This document shows positions 52,660 through 63,861 of a stretch of 64,000 nucleotides of DNA, piece by piece (position 1 is the stretch's first letter; each line of letters begins with the position of its first letter). The position numbers were made by a program, and so were the translations under genes. The stretch covers positions 69,936,887 through 70,000,886 of the forward strand of contig OX235262.1 of NCBI GenBank assembly GCA_944472135.2, in the 5' to 3' direction. This stretch comes from Trichobilharzia regenti (Eukaryota > Platyhelminthes > Trematoda > Strigeidida > Schistosomatidae). Below the pieces are notes generated by a model. The model was not told the origin of the DNA and did no database searches. It worked only from the letters and a program-made list of their open reading frames with translations.

Positions 52660-54106
52660 CTGTAAGAGATACAGAAGGACAATATCAGTCTAACAAATGG
52701 AAAGAACTAAGGAAGAAGTTGATAAGTTGATGGAACCTGTAACTAGTGTAATCCTTGCGAACAAATGGTTGATAATTAATCTGATGCTCACAGGCGACTG
52801 GCTCTATACAGAAAGTTATCTGGAGTACGCTAGTGACAAGTCATTATCAGACGGGTTCAATAAATCAGGCTAGGAGGGAAGTTATTCCCTTATGGCATTG
52901 TCTAACAGTTGCAATATATATATTGGTAGTAGCTGGAATTTATGGGCCACTGGCTCAATAGTCTACGGACTGGTATTGTACCTGGAAGACTCTGCGATCA
53001 AACGACCGATAAATTAAAACTTTACCTTCTACAATGAGATCGGTATTATTATGATACAAAAGGTGCCTGATAAAACCTTAATACGGACGAGGGAAGTTCA
53101 TCACGTGGGTTCCACCGAATTGCATCACATATATGGTGACTGAGGTGATACAGTCGATAACTAAATCAAGAGGTCGAGTACAATGGCAATAGTCAGCTTC
53201 AAAAAATATCACTAAACACTTCGCTAGAGGTGGAGGCTCGAGTAGGCGTATGTCACCCTAGCTTTCACTATACAGTTAGAAATCCCGTCCGTCACACCTA
53301 TGTCAGCGTTCACACAACTACCCAGATATACACACTTATCAACAACTTCAAGCGGTTTACCTGCAAGAATGAGTGCAGGTACAGGCTTCTGCCAATCTTG
53401 TGACAGTACATTGCACCTAGACGTCACAAAGCACATACCATGTTTACAGACACTGATCGCCAACTGATTATGTGCGATTTGCACAGCCTGCATGGTATCG
53501 TACAGTAAAACGACATTGTCTGCATACTTGAGGTCAAAAAGTCTTTCTCCACGAAACAGATCTACAGCCCCTACTACCACCACGTACGTGTTCTTCAGAG
53601 CTGACTCCAGAATGTTATTGATGGCAAAGTTAAAGAGAAATGGAGATTGAATAACCCTGTCTAACACCATAGTTGGTCGGGAACAGTAATGATAGCTGGT
53701 TGTAGCCCTCACTGGACCTGATGTGTTTTTGTGTAAGGCTTTCAGGATGTTGACAAACTTCTTCGGTATACCCCCCTCTAATAGACAGTTTGAGAGAGCA
53801 GTTATGTCCAAAGAAACACAGCGATTGCTGACCTGCAATACGCATAATAGTATTCCAACAACTAACAAAGGGTGAACACATAATCAATGTATCCACGGCC
53901 TGAACGAAACCCACCTGGTTCTTTGAGAATCCACTGCTCACGTGTTTTGCACACAGCCTGCGAGATCATAAACGTTTGCCCTTTAGGCAACCGAATTAAT
54001 GAGAGATGATGAAAAATCAGTCGAACAACTCAGTCGTTTTCTGTCTTCTTTTACGCAAAGCAAGATATAAGTAACACCAACTAGACAAAGTTGAAATAAC
54101 ACTAAC
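52660..54106 (-). other. Intron 4 visible (between exons ending 54107 and starting 52659)
   Basis: GT (CAG|GTTAGT) to AG. About 1.45 kb, half of it a LINE RT fragment. Confidence 0.85.
53224..54000 (-). mobile_element. Second LINE family: RT domain fragment in intron
   Basis: The minus-strand frame 53868-53224 is open for 214 codons: CLLEGGIPKKFVNILKALHK, LFNFAINNILESALKN, LFDLKYADNVVLLYDTMQAV (YADN where RTs normally have YADD), then LEVVDKCVYLGSCVNADIGV. A preceding piece (KNQVGFVQAVDTLIM) is in another frame. Family differs from the RTE copies; C-terminal pieces of the same family occur at 55.1-58.2 and 61.3-62.2 kb. Same orientation as the host gene. Confidence 0.82.
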
Positions 54107-54281
54107 CTGATCTTCGTGTTCACTAATACATTGTTTTTCTTCTTTCGATACAATATCCCAAATACGAACAGTACGATCAGTTGACGCAGTGACTAAATGC
54201 CTATTATCTGGTGCAAAATCTACGGATACAACCCATCCTTTATGACCATTGAAACTTGGCACAACTAGTCGGCCATCACGT
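54107..54281 (-). CDS. WDR61: WDR61/SKI8-like protein, exon
   Basis: 175 bases. One base completes a Val codon split with the upstream exon, then RDGRLVVPSFNGHKGWVVSV, DFAPDNRHLVTASTDRTVRI and WDIVSKEEKQCISEHEDQ. This is a full WD repeat with GH (FNGHKGW) and WD (RIWD), plus the start of the next. Acceptor TTCTTGTAG; donor CAG|GTTAGT. Compared with animal WDR61 it aligns with the penultimate repeat. Confidence 0.94.
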
Positions 54282-54339
54282 CTACAAGAAAAAAAAAGAG
54301 ACCTGATGATAATGACCAAAGCAGGTAGCTGTTTTAGAG

Positions 54340-54490
54340 GGTCACCACCCACCGCCTACATCTTTAAATTGAAGTGTGATCTACAAGGCAGTGGAGCAGC
54401 GCCGGGGACTACGTTCCCACGGTTGCTGATGACCAGAGAAAGGTTTATACACCGTTCAATCCTATCAGATTCTGCAGTCCATCTACACCC
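54340..54490 (-). mobile_element. Second LINE family, 5'UTR fragment
   Basis: GTGATCTACAAGGCAGTGGA on plus matches GTGACCTACAAGGCAGTAGG at 58.3 kb, the 5' part of the internally deleted LINE there. Confidence 0.55.
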
Positions 54491-54689
54491 TACGTTAGAC
54501 ATCAGGGTTAGCATTCACCAATTCACATTTGTTTGGAACGCATTAGATAATTTTATTTGATATTACAAACTATCCAATGCACACAATGCTATTATTTAGA
54601 GTGCGCCTTTAGAGCAAGTTACTGCTTCAAATAATAAATAAAATTTGCGCAGTAACTAATCAGTTTCCAAACTTTACTTCTACAATAAC

Positions 54690-54900
54690 ATAAAATGAAA
54701 TATTTTACAGAATGGATTACATCGAAAATCGACGTGAGATAGAGAAACACCACACCAATACTAAAGAGTACTGGATGACTGCTTAGACTAATATGGGGAC
54801 TCTTATCTTGTGCACGTTCACGCATGACCGGGGATTGAACTCAGATACATCAGATTTTGTGGCAAACTATGGAATTTACTGTGAATCTAACACCAAAATA
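54690..54900 (-). mobile_element. Decayed SINE B-like copy
   Basis: Weak matches: AAAGAGTACTGGATGACTGC, GGGGACTCTTATCTTGTGCA, CATGACCGGGGATTGAACTC. Ribozyme not preserved. Confidence 0.4.
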
Positions 54901-55119
54901 TTTCTAACTACTATCAAATTAATGTGGATCATTGGCTAAAACACTCAGTTCTCGGTCACTTGGTGGTCAAGGAGTTAGAGTTTCAGTCTATCTATATCAG
55001 CGTGAGCAACTGGATAATAGTATTATTAGCCCTCAAAGGACAAGTGTGGCTTACAAGTCTGGTAAATGAAAGATCTGTTCCGGGTAGATTGAGTTCAAGC
55101 AAACAAAATGCTACTGGTA

Positions 55120-55560
55120 ATTCAGTATGCAGCTAGCCCAACTATCATCCAATAACACTGATGACTAACTGGTTTCAACGTAGAGAGTTGCACTGATGTG
55201 CACCAGTTCGAGTTTCCACACCACCTCTTTGTAGCACACAAAACATGAGAAGAGAGTAAAGGGAGGTTGAAAAGAGAGATAATAAACAGAGATATGAGGC
55301 AAAAAGAATGGTAATATGGAAGAACAATAGAATTCTGCTGGATATTATAAAGCACAAAGAGTGAATGCATCTGCGCCTGTCATCGAGAACGATTTTCAGC
55401 CATATCACCAATTGTCTCTAGGTGTCATTGGTTTTTACCATCCCGAGGACTTCACCTAGTCAGGAAGTCTACACCTCTTTACATGAATGGTTTAAACTAA
55501 CTTGTGGATTTCATTGACTGGTGAAGCCATATTTTGGTTTGACCACCACTGATTGTTTTC
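55120..55560 (-). mobile_element. Second LINE family, C-terminus and 3' region
   Basis: Minus-strand relic with VIWLKIVLDDRRRCIHSLC at the C-terminus; same segment and orientation at 61320-61730, so two independent truncated copies or an internal duplication within the gene. Confidence 0.7.
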
Positions 55561-55814
55561 CAACCTGATTCATCCTATGTCGGCTAACAACGGTGACCCA
55601 GGAAATAATATCGATGAGTAACGGTCCTTCCACTTAATATCCCTCTTGGTGATATGTTCCCACAAGAACTTTGGGAAATTTATCCCGAAGCTAATCCTTA
55701 ATTAATCGATTGAAACCTAACAACTAAAATCATCATATCCGTTACACAAAACAGAATAGACAGAAGAGCGAACAGGGTAAATAAAAACGCCTATATCTGT
55801 GACACCTTTTTCAG

Positions 55815-56010
55815 CATTTGAAAATTAAACCTAAAGTAGACAGACTGAGTTTCAAAATAGGAGCTTGCAAAGAAGTGCAGCAGTTGAAGTTGCCACACTC
55901 CACGCAGCACACGAAGATGAAGGCGAAAGAAAAAAATGAAAAAAAACTACAATGAGAGGAAATGTACTGGAGAAAGAACAACAACAAAAAACTCCTTGTA
56001 GTGCTACTCA
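55815..56010 (-). mobile_element. Second LINE family, 3' fragment
   Basis: FVCCVECGNFNCCTSLQ frame on minus matches the 3' segment of the copies at 55.2 and 46.7 kb. Confidence 0.5.
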
Positions 56011-56149
56011 AGTGAATTTACTGAGGTTATAATACTTTAGAGGGATGAAGTAATTTATTGTACTGATTTGCTTAACTAGTAATTGTGTTTATATCTTCGG
56101 GTTAGGCGAGAAGGGCCTTTAGGTTAAGGATTTGTTAAAAAAATAAATG

Positions 56150-56575
56150 ATTGATTTGTTTACTTGGGATTACTTATTTTCTCAAAAAAGTTGAAGTTGT
56201 GAAGCTACGTCGACTGAAATGGCTACGGCATGTGTTATGCATGCCCAGCCATCGCCTCGATCAAGAAGCAAGTCAGAATGGAAAAAAAATTAAATTAGAT
56301 TCCTTATTGTTGTCATCATTCTGTGCATGCTTGTCACGCATGTCGTTATTATTATTACTGTGGAGTGTGCTACTGATAAAATCTATCAGTAGTATGCAAA
56401 GAGACGTTCACCGACATAAAAGCATCAAATATGAGGGAGACAGATTTGATGTGACAGAGAACAAATGATTCAGAGTTGTGGCGAAACATGGGAGACACGA
56501 AAAGGGGAAAAAGGAACACAATACGATGAGCAGAAGTAGCACAACATGGAAGATCTGGCATATGACGATTTGCAG
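56150..56575 (+). mobile_element. LINE-2 C-terminal piece and an associated repeat
   Basis: 56190-56290 reads VVKLRRLKWLRHVLCMPSHR, the LRWLGHVLRMP motif of this LINE family. 56370-56575 is a repeat seen again at 57815-57869 and 58636-58797, where it is split by other insertions. Confidence 0.6.
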
Positions 56576-56689
56576 GCAAGGTGTACATAATTTTGCGATA
56601 AATTAATGCCAAATCCCAAATAAACATTACTTTAGCAAGTCTATTGTCTTCTACCGTTACAATACTACCACTATTACTATTAATAATTT

Positions 56690-57390
56690 TCCTACATACT
56701 AACAATAAGGAATTGGAATCGTCAGCAGTAGTTATATACAAGAAAGTAACCTCGGAAATGGCGTTCTTAACAACGCAGGAGTAAAAGTGGCATTGAAATC
56801 CCCCCACCCACCCTAGAAACTCAATTAGAAACAAGCTTTGTCGGTTGAAGGATCCTATGGATCCTACCGAGATTGTCAGGTCAAATATTTGGATCAAAGT
56901 AGTTGGACGGGGTCATCGTCAATTGGACTAGCGGAGCACAAAATCCTAACAGCAAAATCTAGATTAGTCGACCCTAAGAAGATAAGAAATCTGGAGAACA
57001 GCTCAGTTATATCACTATATGGTTTCATACAGAACTAACTGTACAATAGGATAAAATAATAAGATGACAGTCATAAAATCTAACATAACAGGGTGCAGGG
57101 AGAGATTGATGACGTAAGCTTGATCTATCGAGTCAACTGCAAGTACTTGTAGTAGGGAATGATTCAACACTTGTCCATCTTGACATCTAGTATACTGTAC
57201 TATCCTTTATGAAGAATAGGAAGGAATGAAGAAAACTATAAAAGGAAAGTCTCAAAGTTGCGTAGTTATAATTGAGATATGATTATTAAGAAAAAGATTG
57301 TGTTTGAAACGTCATTCAGTAAAGAATAATACGTTGTCACTGTGTGATATACATGTAATAAACAAATTAATATGGAATTACAACTTCAAG
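56690..57390 (+). pseudogene. Decayed PLE copy: GIY-YIG relic and 3' region
   Basis: Close to the 5.4-6.7 kb copy. Relics: NNAGVKVALKSPHPP(stop), RDCQVKYLDQSSWTGSSSIG, LAEHKILTAKSRLVDPKKIR. The YLGQ/RTG positions are changed to YLDQ/WTG, so the catalytic Arg is lost. 3' region 57190-57390 includes TGTGTTTGAAACGTCATTC. Confidence 0.75.
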
Positions 57391-57589
57391 ACTAACAGGG
57401 AAACTTGTCCATCCTGACAAAGGGAGAACACTCTTATGAAGAAAACAAGACGTTTAAGCTATACGATACTCAGCGAATTTGCTTAGATTTTCAAAATTAG
57501 AAAAGAAAAACAATGAAAATCTATCTAATGATATAAAGAAAAAATGCGATAAAAACTCTTCGAATAAACCAAGTGTACTAGGTACTTAC

Positions 57590-57774
57590 ACATCGAAAAC
57601 TTTAATTTGTTTATCATCAGAAGCCGAGGCCAGTAGCCTTCCATCAGGCGAGAATGAAACTGATCGTACAGGTGTAGCATGTCCGTCAAGAAATTGAACA
57701 CTGCCAGTTTGTAATTCACATATACTGACAAGTCCATTAATTGTTCCAGCTGCTAGCTTTGATCCATCAGAACT
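57590..57774 (-). CDS. WDR61: WDR61/SKI8-like protein, exon
   Basis: 185 bases: SSDGSKLAAGTINGLVSICE, LQTGSVQFLDGHATPVRSVS, FSPDGRLLASASDDKQIKVF and D plus two bases of a split Val codon. It spans the end of one WD repeat and one complete repeat (LDGHATPVRS is nearly the LEGHAMPIRS of animal WDR61). Acceptor AATCTAG; donor T|GTAAGT. A GT two bases earlier would also splice but would break the phase. Confidence 0.94.
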
Positions 57775-57859
57775 CTAGATTATTGTAGTAAAGAGAAGTG
57801 TGGCATGTGCTACTGATAAGACTTGCCAGTAGTATATAAAGACATTCATCGGGATAAAA

Positions 57860-57869
57860 ACATCAAATA
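57860..57869. repeat. Left target duplication of deleted LINE (10 bp)
   Basis: ACATCAAATA, repeated at 58636-58645. Confidence 0.75.
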
Positions 57870-58635
57870 CTTACTTTACTTCGGCTATCTCCTACGGGAG
57901 GATGAGCCGGCTTCATGAACATCTCGAATCATCGCTGCCCAGGCACGGCGATCTCATGCAAGGTTTTGCGACAGGGTTATCCAATTCTTGTTCCACAGAC
58001 AAAGTCCGTAGACGGTTTGTAGCCTTGACTGTACCAAGCCATGTTTTCAGCTGTCCACCCCTGCGACATCGACAAGATGGAAATGGCGAGGGATTTAGAA
58101 CTGATTTGACCAGATCGTCATCTGGTCGGCGCAGAACGTGGCCAAACCACCGAAGGCGACGTTGCTGGACCAGTACTGGAATTTGGTTGATGTTGTAGAG
58201 AGTTCATGAAGTTTCATGGGAATTAGGTACGAGTGACGTCCCCAGCATTGCTCGGCCTTTTGTTTGAGAGTGCAGCTCTAGCCTTTACACAACCAAGTGT
58301 GACCTACAAGGCAGTAGGAGTGGAGCAGGGAGTCCACTATCCATTGGCAGCCGTGACCGGAGTCCGGTTCATACGCCTTTTTGAATGGGGCCAGACATCC
58401 AGGGCATCCAATAATCCCTTTGTCCATACGTCTGACGGTGAGCTCCGGTGAGCTTCATACGCCAGTCGTTGCAGGTTTGGAATCAGGGTTTAGCCATCTC
58501 CCTAGACTGTCATCCAATGGACAGTCAACCCGGTGAAGAGCGCCGGGCATCCGCTTTTGCCCTCTCACTTCGGTGAAAAACACCTCCGCCAAGTGAAGGC
58601 AGTGAGTAGGACTTCCTCAGGAGAGGCTATGTAAG
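57870..58635 (-). mobile_element. Internally deleted second-family LINE (5'UTR joined to 3' end)
   Basis: Minus strand from 58635: a GC-rich untranslated-like block (GAGGGCAAAAGCGGATGCCC; GCCTTGTAGGTCACACTTGG), then a jump to the last ~90 codons of the LINE ORF (RRLRWFGHVLRRPDDDLVKS; CRRGGQLKTWLGTVKATNRL) and a short TAAAG-type tail. The 10-bp target duplication shows that this short form inserted as such, making it a non-autonomous LINE derivative. Confidence 0.75.
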
Positions 58636-58807
58636 ACATCAAATAGTAGCAGGGAGATAGATTTGACATTAAAGAAAGCAAATAATACTGAGTTGTGGAG
58701 ATTCATGGGAGACGTGAAAGGAACACAATATGAAGGCCAGAAGTAGCACACAACATGGAAGATCTGCGCAAATGGTGCGTTGAAGATAAGGGGTACATAA
58801 TTTCGCT
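58636..58807. repeat. Second half of repeat split by the LINE
   Basis: Continues 57815-57869; together they match 56370-56575. Starts with the right copy of the LINE target duplication (58636-58645) and ends with the left copy (58798-58807) of the 10-bp TAATTTCGCT duplication of the SINE D1. Confidence 0.65.
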
Positions 58808-59046
58808 TTTATTATTTTTCCTTCACGTTCCCCAGTGGAACATAGGGCTTTAAGCTAGTGGCTTGAAGTTTCTGTAGCAGCGTTTATTTTTACATGATGG
58901 GGTTGCTAGCCATATGCCCAACCTTTCCTCTTTACCAGCATTATTTCTGGCTTAGCGAGGTAAAGGAGTGCATCTGTGGCCGGGGATCGAACCCCAGACC
59001 ATGTACATGGTCGGCAAGCGTCCTAACCGCTGTGCCATCAATGCAC
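58808..59046 (-). mobile_element. SINE family D1, full length with target duplication
   Basis: Flanked by TAATTTCGCT (58798-58807 and 59047-59056). Minus strand: A-box region GGCACAGCGGTTAGGACGCT, B box GGGGTTCGATCCCCGG, full body and 3' end. Sense to the host gene. Confidence 0.9.
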
Positions 59047-59056
59047 TAATTTCGCT

Positions 59057-59639
59057 ATACAGAGATACTAATTCTCTCGTCTGCTACCGTTACCGAAGGA
59101 AATAGTGTAGTGGACATGTGCAGAAGTGGATTGCATGTTGAAAAGTGATGAAATTACCTAATTGTGAGACAAAAACGTTTTAGTAGTCCTGTTGAGATAA
59201 TCATATCAAAGGAGTAACAGTATTCATATTGACTTTTTTCCAGCAAGTTATTTTATTTACCATAGATAATATTTAGATTTTGTGGTAAAACGAAATAAGA
59301 GATACTACCCAGTCGTCAATGCTGAAGTATGTGGGTGGAACGGCATTCGAACTCGGTCAGCGGGACAAAAATGGTACACATACGACTCCTATTCATAGTA
59401 ATTATGAGCATACGCATAACTTTGACGCTATATGCCCGCTTTTGATTCGCCTGACAAAACTGACTGACTGACTGTTGATATACTTGACAGTTACAAATCA
59501 CCTTGAGGTTCAGCATTTCGATTTATGAGAACTTGATTCTGCTATGGACAGAAATTACTCAAAGATGATGAGTTTACTCATGTTCTGAAAGTTTAAGGAA
59601 ATGATCTCATAATCAAACTTATTTGATGGATGATGACAA
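59057..59639. other. No recognisable gene (intronic)
   Basis: A weak tRNA-like piece near 59325-59370 is not supported enough to call. Confidence 0.35.
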
Positions 59640-59765
59640 GCTATTTCGTCCTATTTGGTTACTCACCGCCAGCTGGATATATACCTGTCCACTGAGACTT
59701 GAACCCAAGACTCATTTTCCAAACGTTAGGTCCAATTGGTTCAAGAGAGCCACCTCTCATAAAAA
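59640..59765 (-). mobile_element. Family A SINE with hammerhead relic
   Basis: Minus strand: GGGTTCAAGTCTCAGTGG, TATATCCAGCTGGCGGTGAG, AACCAAATAGGACGAAATAG. The core is CTGGCGG; GAAA and stem II 3' strand are kept. Confidence 0.68.
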
Positions 59766-59960
59766 AGGGTATCAGTTAAGTTAATTTTGTATTCCCTGTT
59801 GATTGATTATATTGCATCGAAATATTCGGTTCCATCGAAGCATTCGTACTAGAAGTTGACGTATCAACACAGACCGAACCGTTTTGAACCTGAAATCCAG
59901 TGACTCAAAGACTATTGCTTAAACCAGTGTGAACCACACCACAACAACTCCTATCTTAGA

Positions 59961-60313
59961 TATTCAAGTGTTGGTTTGTAGGGATCTGATTGGTTACAGG
60001 ATTTCATCATGAGCTGATATTAGTTAGAGAACCATTGGAAAACCTGAGAGTACTGGACAGCTGCCTAGTCCCAGTTTAGGACTCTTTAGCAGTACGCACC
60101 CACCGGGGTTCGAATCCAGGACCTTCTGGTTACAAGGCTAGCGAGCTCGTAGACCATTAAGCCACTGGGACCCGATCCAATGGTCAGCCCATGAATTCTA
60201 ACTTCTGACAATTCACGACATAGCACGACCACTAGCCAATATGATTGATGGCAAGTATTTATCCTCACGCCCGACCTTCTGCACCCTACTGGTCAGTTCG
60301 TGATGAAATCCTG
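59961..60313 (-). mobile_element. SINE family B monomer with target duplication
   Basis: 353 bp flanked by TCTTAGA (59954-59960, 60314-60320). Shares both ends with the 25.6 kb unit (TTCAAGTGTTGGTTTGTAGG left, GATGAAATCCTG right), but the inner right arm is the GGTGCAGAAGGTCGGGCGTG block instead of a ribozyme. tRNA boxes near 60112 and 60160; ribozyme position 60054-60099 has core CTAAAGA and TAGG for GAAA. Confidence 0.82.
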
Positions 60314-60572
60314 TCTTAGAATTTGACAATATTTTTCAATCTTCAGTCACCTCCACCTAAGATAACTACCATATCTGCAATTGATATTTCATGTTAACAC
60401 TCCTTCCCCTTTACCCACTAGTTGACTGTAGTCCTACAACTTTTTTAAACTGTCGTCTTATTAGTAAAATACTTGATTCATTAATTAATTTATGTAATCA
60501 GTCACGGTATTTATGTTGATTAAGGAGGTCAGAGTCTAATAAACTTTCAACAAAGCTGAAAAGATAAATTCC

Positions 60573-60740
60573 TGTTTGATGATGAACTGATGTTAGCTAG
60601 AAAACCATTAAAAACCAGATAGCACTGGACAGTACTGTTTCGTCCTAGTTTTTGGGACTCTCCTTAGTAGTACGCCCCCCCTCCCAACAGGGGGTTTGAG
60701 ACCACAAATTTCCGGTTACAAGACAAGCTCGCCAAAGACG
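60573..60740 (-). mobile_element. SINE family B fragment with hammerhead relic
   Basis: AGCACTGGACAGTACTGTTT, CGTCCTAGTTTTTGGGACTC, CTTAGTAGTACGC on plus. Stem I and core altered. Confidence 0.6.
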
Positions 60741-60877
60741 ATTCATGCGCAGCTGCTGAGACACCTCATTCAATAATGACTGTTGAATCCCAACTTCTCT
60801 ATCAAATTTGTGATATTCAGTGGAATACCCTTTAAAATATTATATAATAATAATTTTTTCCTAAAGTGGCGGCTTAC

Positions 60878-61084
60878 ATAAGCAAGACAATAGACAAATT
60901 TTCCTTCTAATTGAATTGAACTTTCTTTTGTTGCACTTTCTACATTGATCATATTAACACAACCTGTATGACTTCCTGTAGCTAAAAATCTTGAATCCGG
61001 AGAAAATGCAACAGACCATGTATCCGCTGGATCGCCGTCATAAGTATTTTTCTGTTTACCTGTTTGTAAATCCCATAATATTAT
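60878..61084 (-). CDS. WDR61: WDR61/SKI8-like protein, exon
   Basis: 207 bases, 69 codons in phase 0: [69 protein letters not shown]. It begins with the strand-c/WD of one repeat (ILWD) and carries the D-x-W-S/T-x-AFSPDS motif and ATGSHxGxVN, both characteristic of WDR61. Acceptor TTAATTCTTAG, donor TAT|GTAAGC. No stops or frameshifts. Confidence 0.95.
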
Positions 61085-61319
61085 CTAAGAATTAAAAAAA
61101 GGTATAAGTAAGTGAGTTAGTAAGTTACATGACTGGGCGTTTTTATATACATTTTTTAAGAAAAGATTTCTTTGAAATGTGAAAATATAAAAGTCGGTTA
61201 AAGCAAATAAACAACCTGAGTCACAAACTGTTTATCTTATAAGAGTGGACTGATGCCAAACACTAAAACAATTTCCGAGTCTAAAATAAATTCTTCTGAA
61301 TTCTCTTAGTGAAGATAAG

Positions 61320-61730
61320 TAGGACACTGAGTGGTTTCACCGTAGAACTTTTGCACTGATGTGGACCAGTTCAAGTTCCCACACCATCTCCTTGTAGCCC
61401 ACAAAGCAGAAGAAAGTAAAAAGAGATATAGGGTAAAAAAGAATAGTAATATGGAAGAACAATAGAATTTTATTGGATATTATAAAGCACAAAGAGTAGA
61501 TGCATCTGCGCCAGTCATCGAGAACGATTTTCAGCCATATCACCAATTGTCTCTAGCTGTCATTGGTTTTTACCGTCCTGAGGACCCCAACCAGTCAGGA
61601 AGTCTCCATCTCTTTACATGAATGGTTTAAACTAACTTGTGGATTTCATTGACTGGCGAAGCCACGTTTTGGTTTAACCATGACTACCTCTTTCCCAATC
61701 TCATCTATCCTATGTCAGCTAACATTACCC
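61320..61730 (-). mobile_element. Second LINE family, C-terminus and 3' region
   Basis: Parallel to 55120-55560: VIWLKIVLDDWRRCIYSLCF then 3' untranslated sequence ending near TGGAAACTTGAACTGGTCCA. Confidence 0.7.
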
Positions 61731-62185
61731 GTTGTCGAGGAAGGTGATGGCTAGGCATACGTAACACATGTCCTAACTATCTCAATCGGTGTAACTTCAC
61801 AATCTCGTCGATTGATTTCCCCTCCTTACCTAGCACTCGACGCCTCACCTCGATATTGCTCACCTTACTATACCACCTAACACGGAAGATAGAACGCAGA
61901 CACCTATGATCAAAGACAGCTAGCCATTCTTTTCGTGTCTCCCATTTTCAATAGCCATGCCCCACACCTATGAAGGAGGACGGAGGAAACTACTGAGCAG
62001 TGCACACGCCCTTTAGTCGACAGCCGGCGGATGTCACGTCTACGCCAGAGATGACATATGCGAAACAAGCCTCCTGTATTCCTGCTAAGATTTCGTCAGC
62101 GATTAGCCGGCTGGCACTGGCTGATGCAAATTCTCAAACAAGTGAAGTAGTCAACACTTTCTGCTACTTCACTCTCTATCTTTAA
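61731..62185 (-). mobile_element. Second LINE family, post-RT region
   Basis: Minus strand: GLFRICHLWRRRD-like relic, then WLAVFDHRCLRSIFRVRWYS, VSNIEVRRRVLGKEGKSIDE and LGHVLRMPSHHLPRQ, with a stop (LHRLR, stop). Directly upstream (in LINE sense) of the piece at 61320-61730. Confidence 0.75.
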
Positions 62186-62489
62186 GCTAGCAGTCAATGT
62201 AGTTCATTCCTGTAGCATCATCTTACATTGACTGAGTGTAGCTAAATCCATTTCTTGTAATCTTTTTTTCTTACCATCATGCTTTTATATTAACAGGCAT
62301 TTATTTCCGTCGCCTTCATATACAGTGTAGAAGTAATGCCAATATTTGTTGCTTACTAGTAAATTATTGATGTATGATGGAATAACAGTTTAGAGAATTT
62401 CAAATATTTCATATCCGAAATAGTAGTTCATATTAGTATTCAAGATAGATCCTGAGGGAAAAATGCTGTATCCTGGTCATTACCTTGTC

Positions 62490-62925
62490 AGGAATCGGAT
62501 TTGCAAGTCAGTTAGTACTTCTGTATTGTACAAGAGACTTGGCGTATCACCAAAAGCATTTCTCACAGGCTTCAAACTCTTATCAACAACTGCCTTCACT
62601 GTTTATCGAGGGTCAAATGGCCACCCGTAAGGAATTAACAGCTAAGAAACTGTGACAGGCAACGAACCAATGGAGAATCAATCTATTACCTAACAAGTAT
62701 ACCGAAGAGAATGAAGATAAGTGGAACACATGATGAGGAAACCACTGATTGACATCCTGCAGCAGGTCATTACTTGAGTGGAATTTAAATAAGAAACAAC
62801 GAGTTGGTGATACGTCTATGGGCAATCGTGATGGCAGCTAAAGAAGACTGAAGAGAACAGGATAACATGGAGTTGTACTGTTAAAGCGGCGCTATGTTTC
62901 ACTCGGGACCTAAAGAAATTATAAT
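62490..62925 (+). mobile_element. RTE LINE 3' fragment
   Basis: C-terminal RTE relics to GCGCTATGTTTCACTCGGGA, antisense to the host gene. Confidence 0.68.
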
Positions 62926-63476
62926 ATTTACCTTATTAACTGACGCTTTGAGTTAGTTATCCAGACAGTGGTTCCAGAAGCTTGTATCTATTTTCGTCTG
63001 ACTACCGATCTGAAAGGAGCTTTAATTTTTCTGACTATTAAAATTATAACTAACAGTAGAATGGATTGTAGCTGATCAGCTTTGAGTATTTTATTTCCGA
63101 ATACTAAGTCATTATTTCAAACTAAGTATTCAGTTGAGAACCTACAAGCTGGATAGTGTTTCGTCAGCAGAAATCAAATGCACAATTTGCAGTTTACACA
63201 GGTCGAAGTGCTCTAAACATCGAACGATGGGTTACGCTAAGCTCATCATCAGCAGTATGCTCGGTTTGACTCAGCTCAGAATCACTTCAGTTACTTTTAG
63301 GCGAACTGATGATACCACCATACATCAAAATTGCAATTTACACAGTTCGTGATCATTTATCTGACTATAGTCTCCTTTTTAAACCAAGATCATTCATATC
63401 ATAATGCATGCGACCTATTTGGTACCATAAATGGTAAATCAAAAAACCAAGCGTAAATGCAACAAACGATATACTT
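62926..63476. other. No recognisable gene (intronic)
   Basis: Unassigned. Confidence 0.35.
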
Positions 63477-63645
63477 TTTTTTATTATGGCTTGATTCCAC
63501 ACCGTATTTTTGTTACAAGTATGGAATTTTCAGCATGTGATATCGGTAGCCCAATTTTGCAGGCCGACCGTTGATATCGGGCGTGCGTCGGCAGGCGATC
63601 AAACCCCGTACCATATGCATGGTCGGCGAGAGTTCTAACCCCTAC
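63477..63645 (-). mobile_element. SINE family D2, head truncated
   Basis: TTGATTCCACACCGTATTTT, GTATGGAATTTTCAGCATGT, B box complement GATCAAACCCCGTACC; ends at CTAACCCC. Confidence 0.8.
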
Positions 63646-63861
63646 TAACTAATTGAGATGAGTAGTTGCACACTACACTACACAACACATCAACTAAGTA
63701 GTGTTCACTACTAGCCAGATAAAAGTGTTTAGATAAACTTTTCTGAATAAAGAATTAACCACTCGAGTTATTTACTTATTTATTACCCTGACAAATTTAT
63801 TGATAAAAAAAATAATAATAATACAAACAAACAGGAAAAAAAAGAAACGTGGATAACTAAC

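Larger units (their letters stand above)
54282..57589 (-). other. Intron 3 visible
   Basis: About 3.3 kb containing LINE-2 pieces, a PLE nuclease relic and SINE B-like debris. Confidence 0.85.
57775..60877 (-). other. Intron 2 visible
   Basis: About 3.1 kb with an internally deleted LINE, a full SINE D1, a family A SINE and a SINE B monomer. Confidence 0.85.
61085..63861 (-). other. Intron 1 visible
   Basis: About 2.8 kb, mostly LINE-2 and RTE fragments and a SINE D2. Confidence 0.85.
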
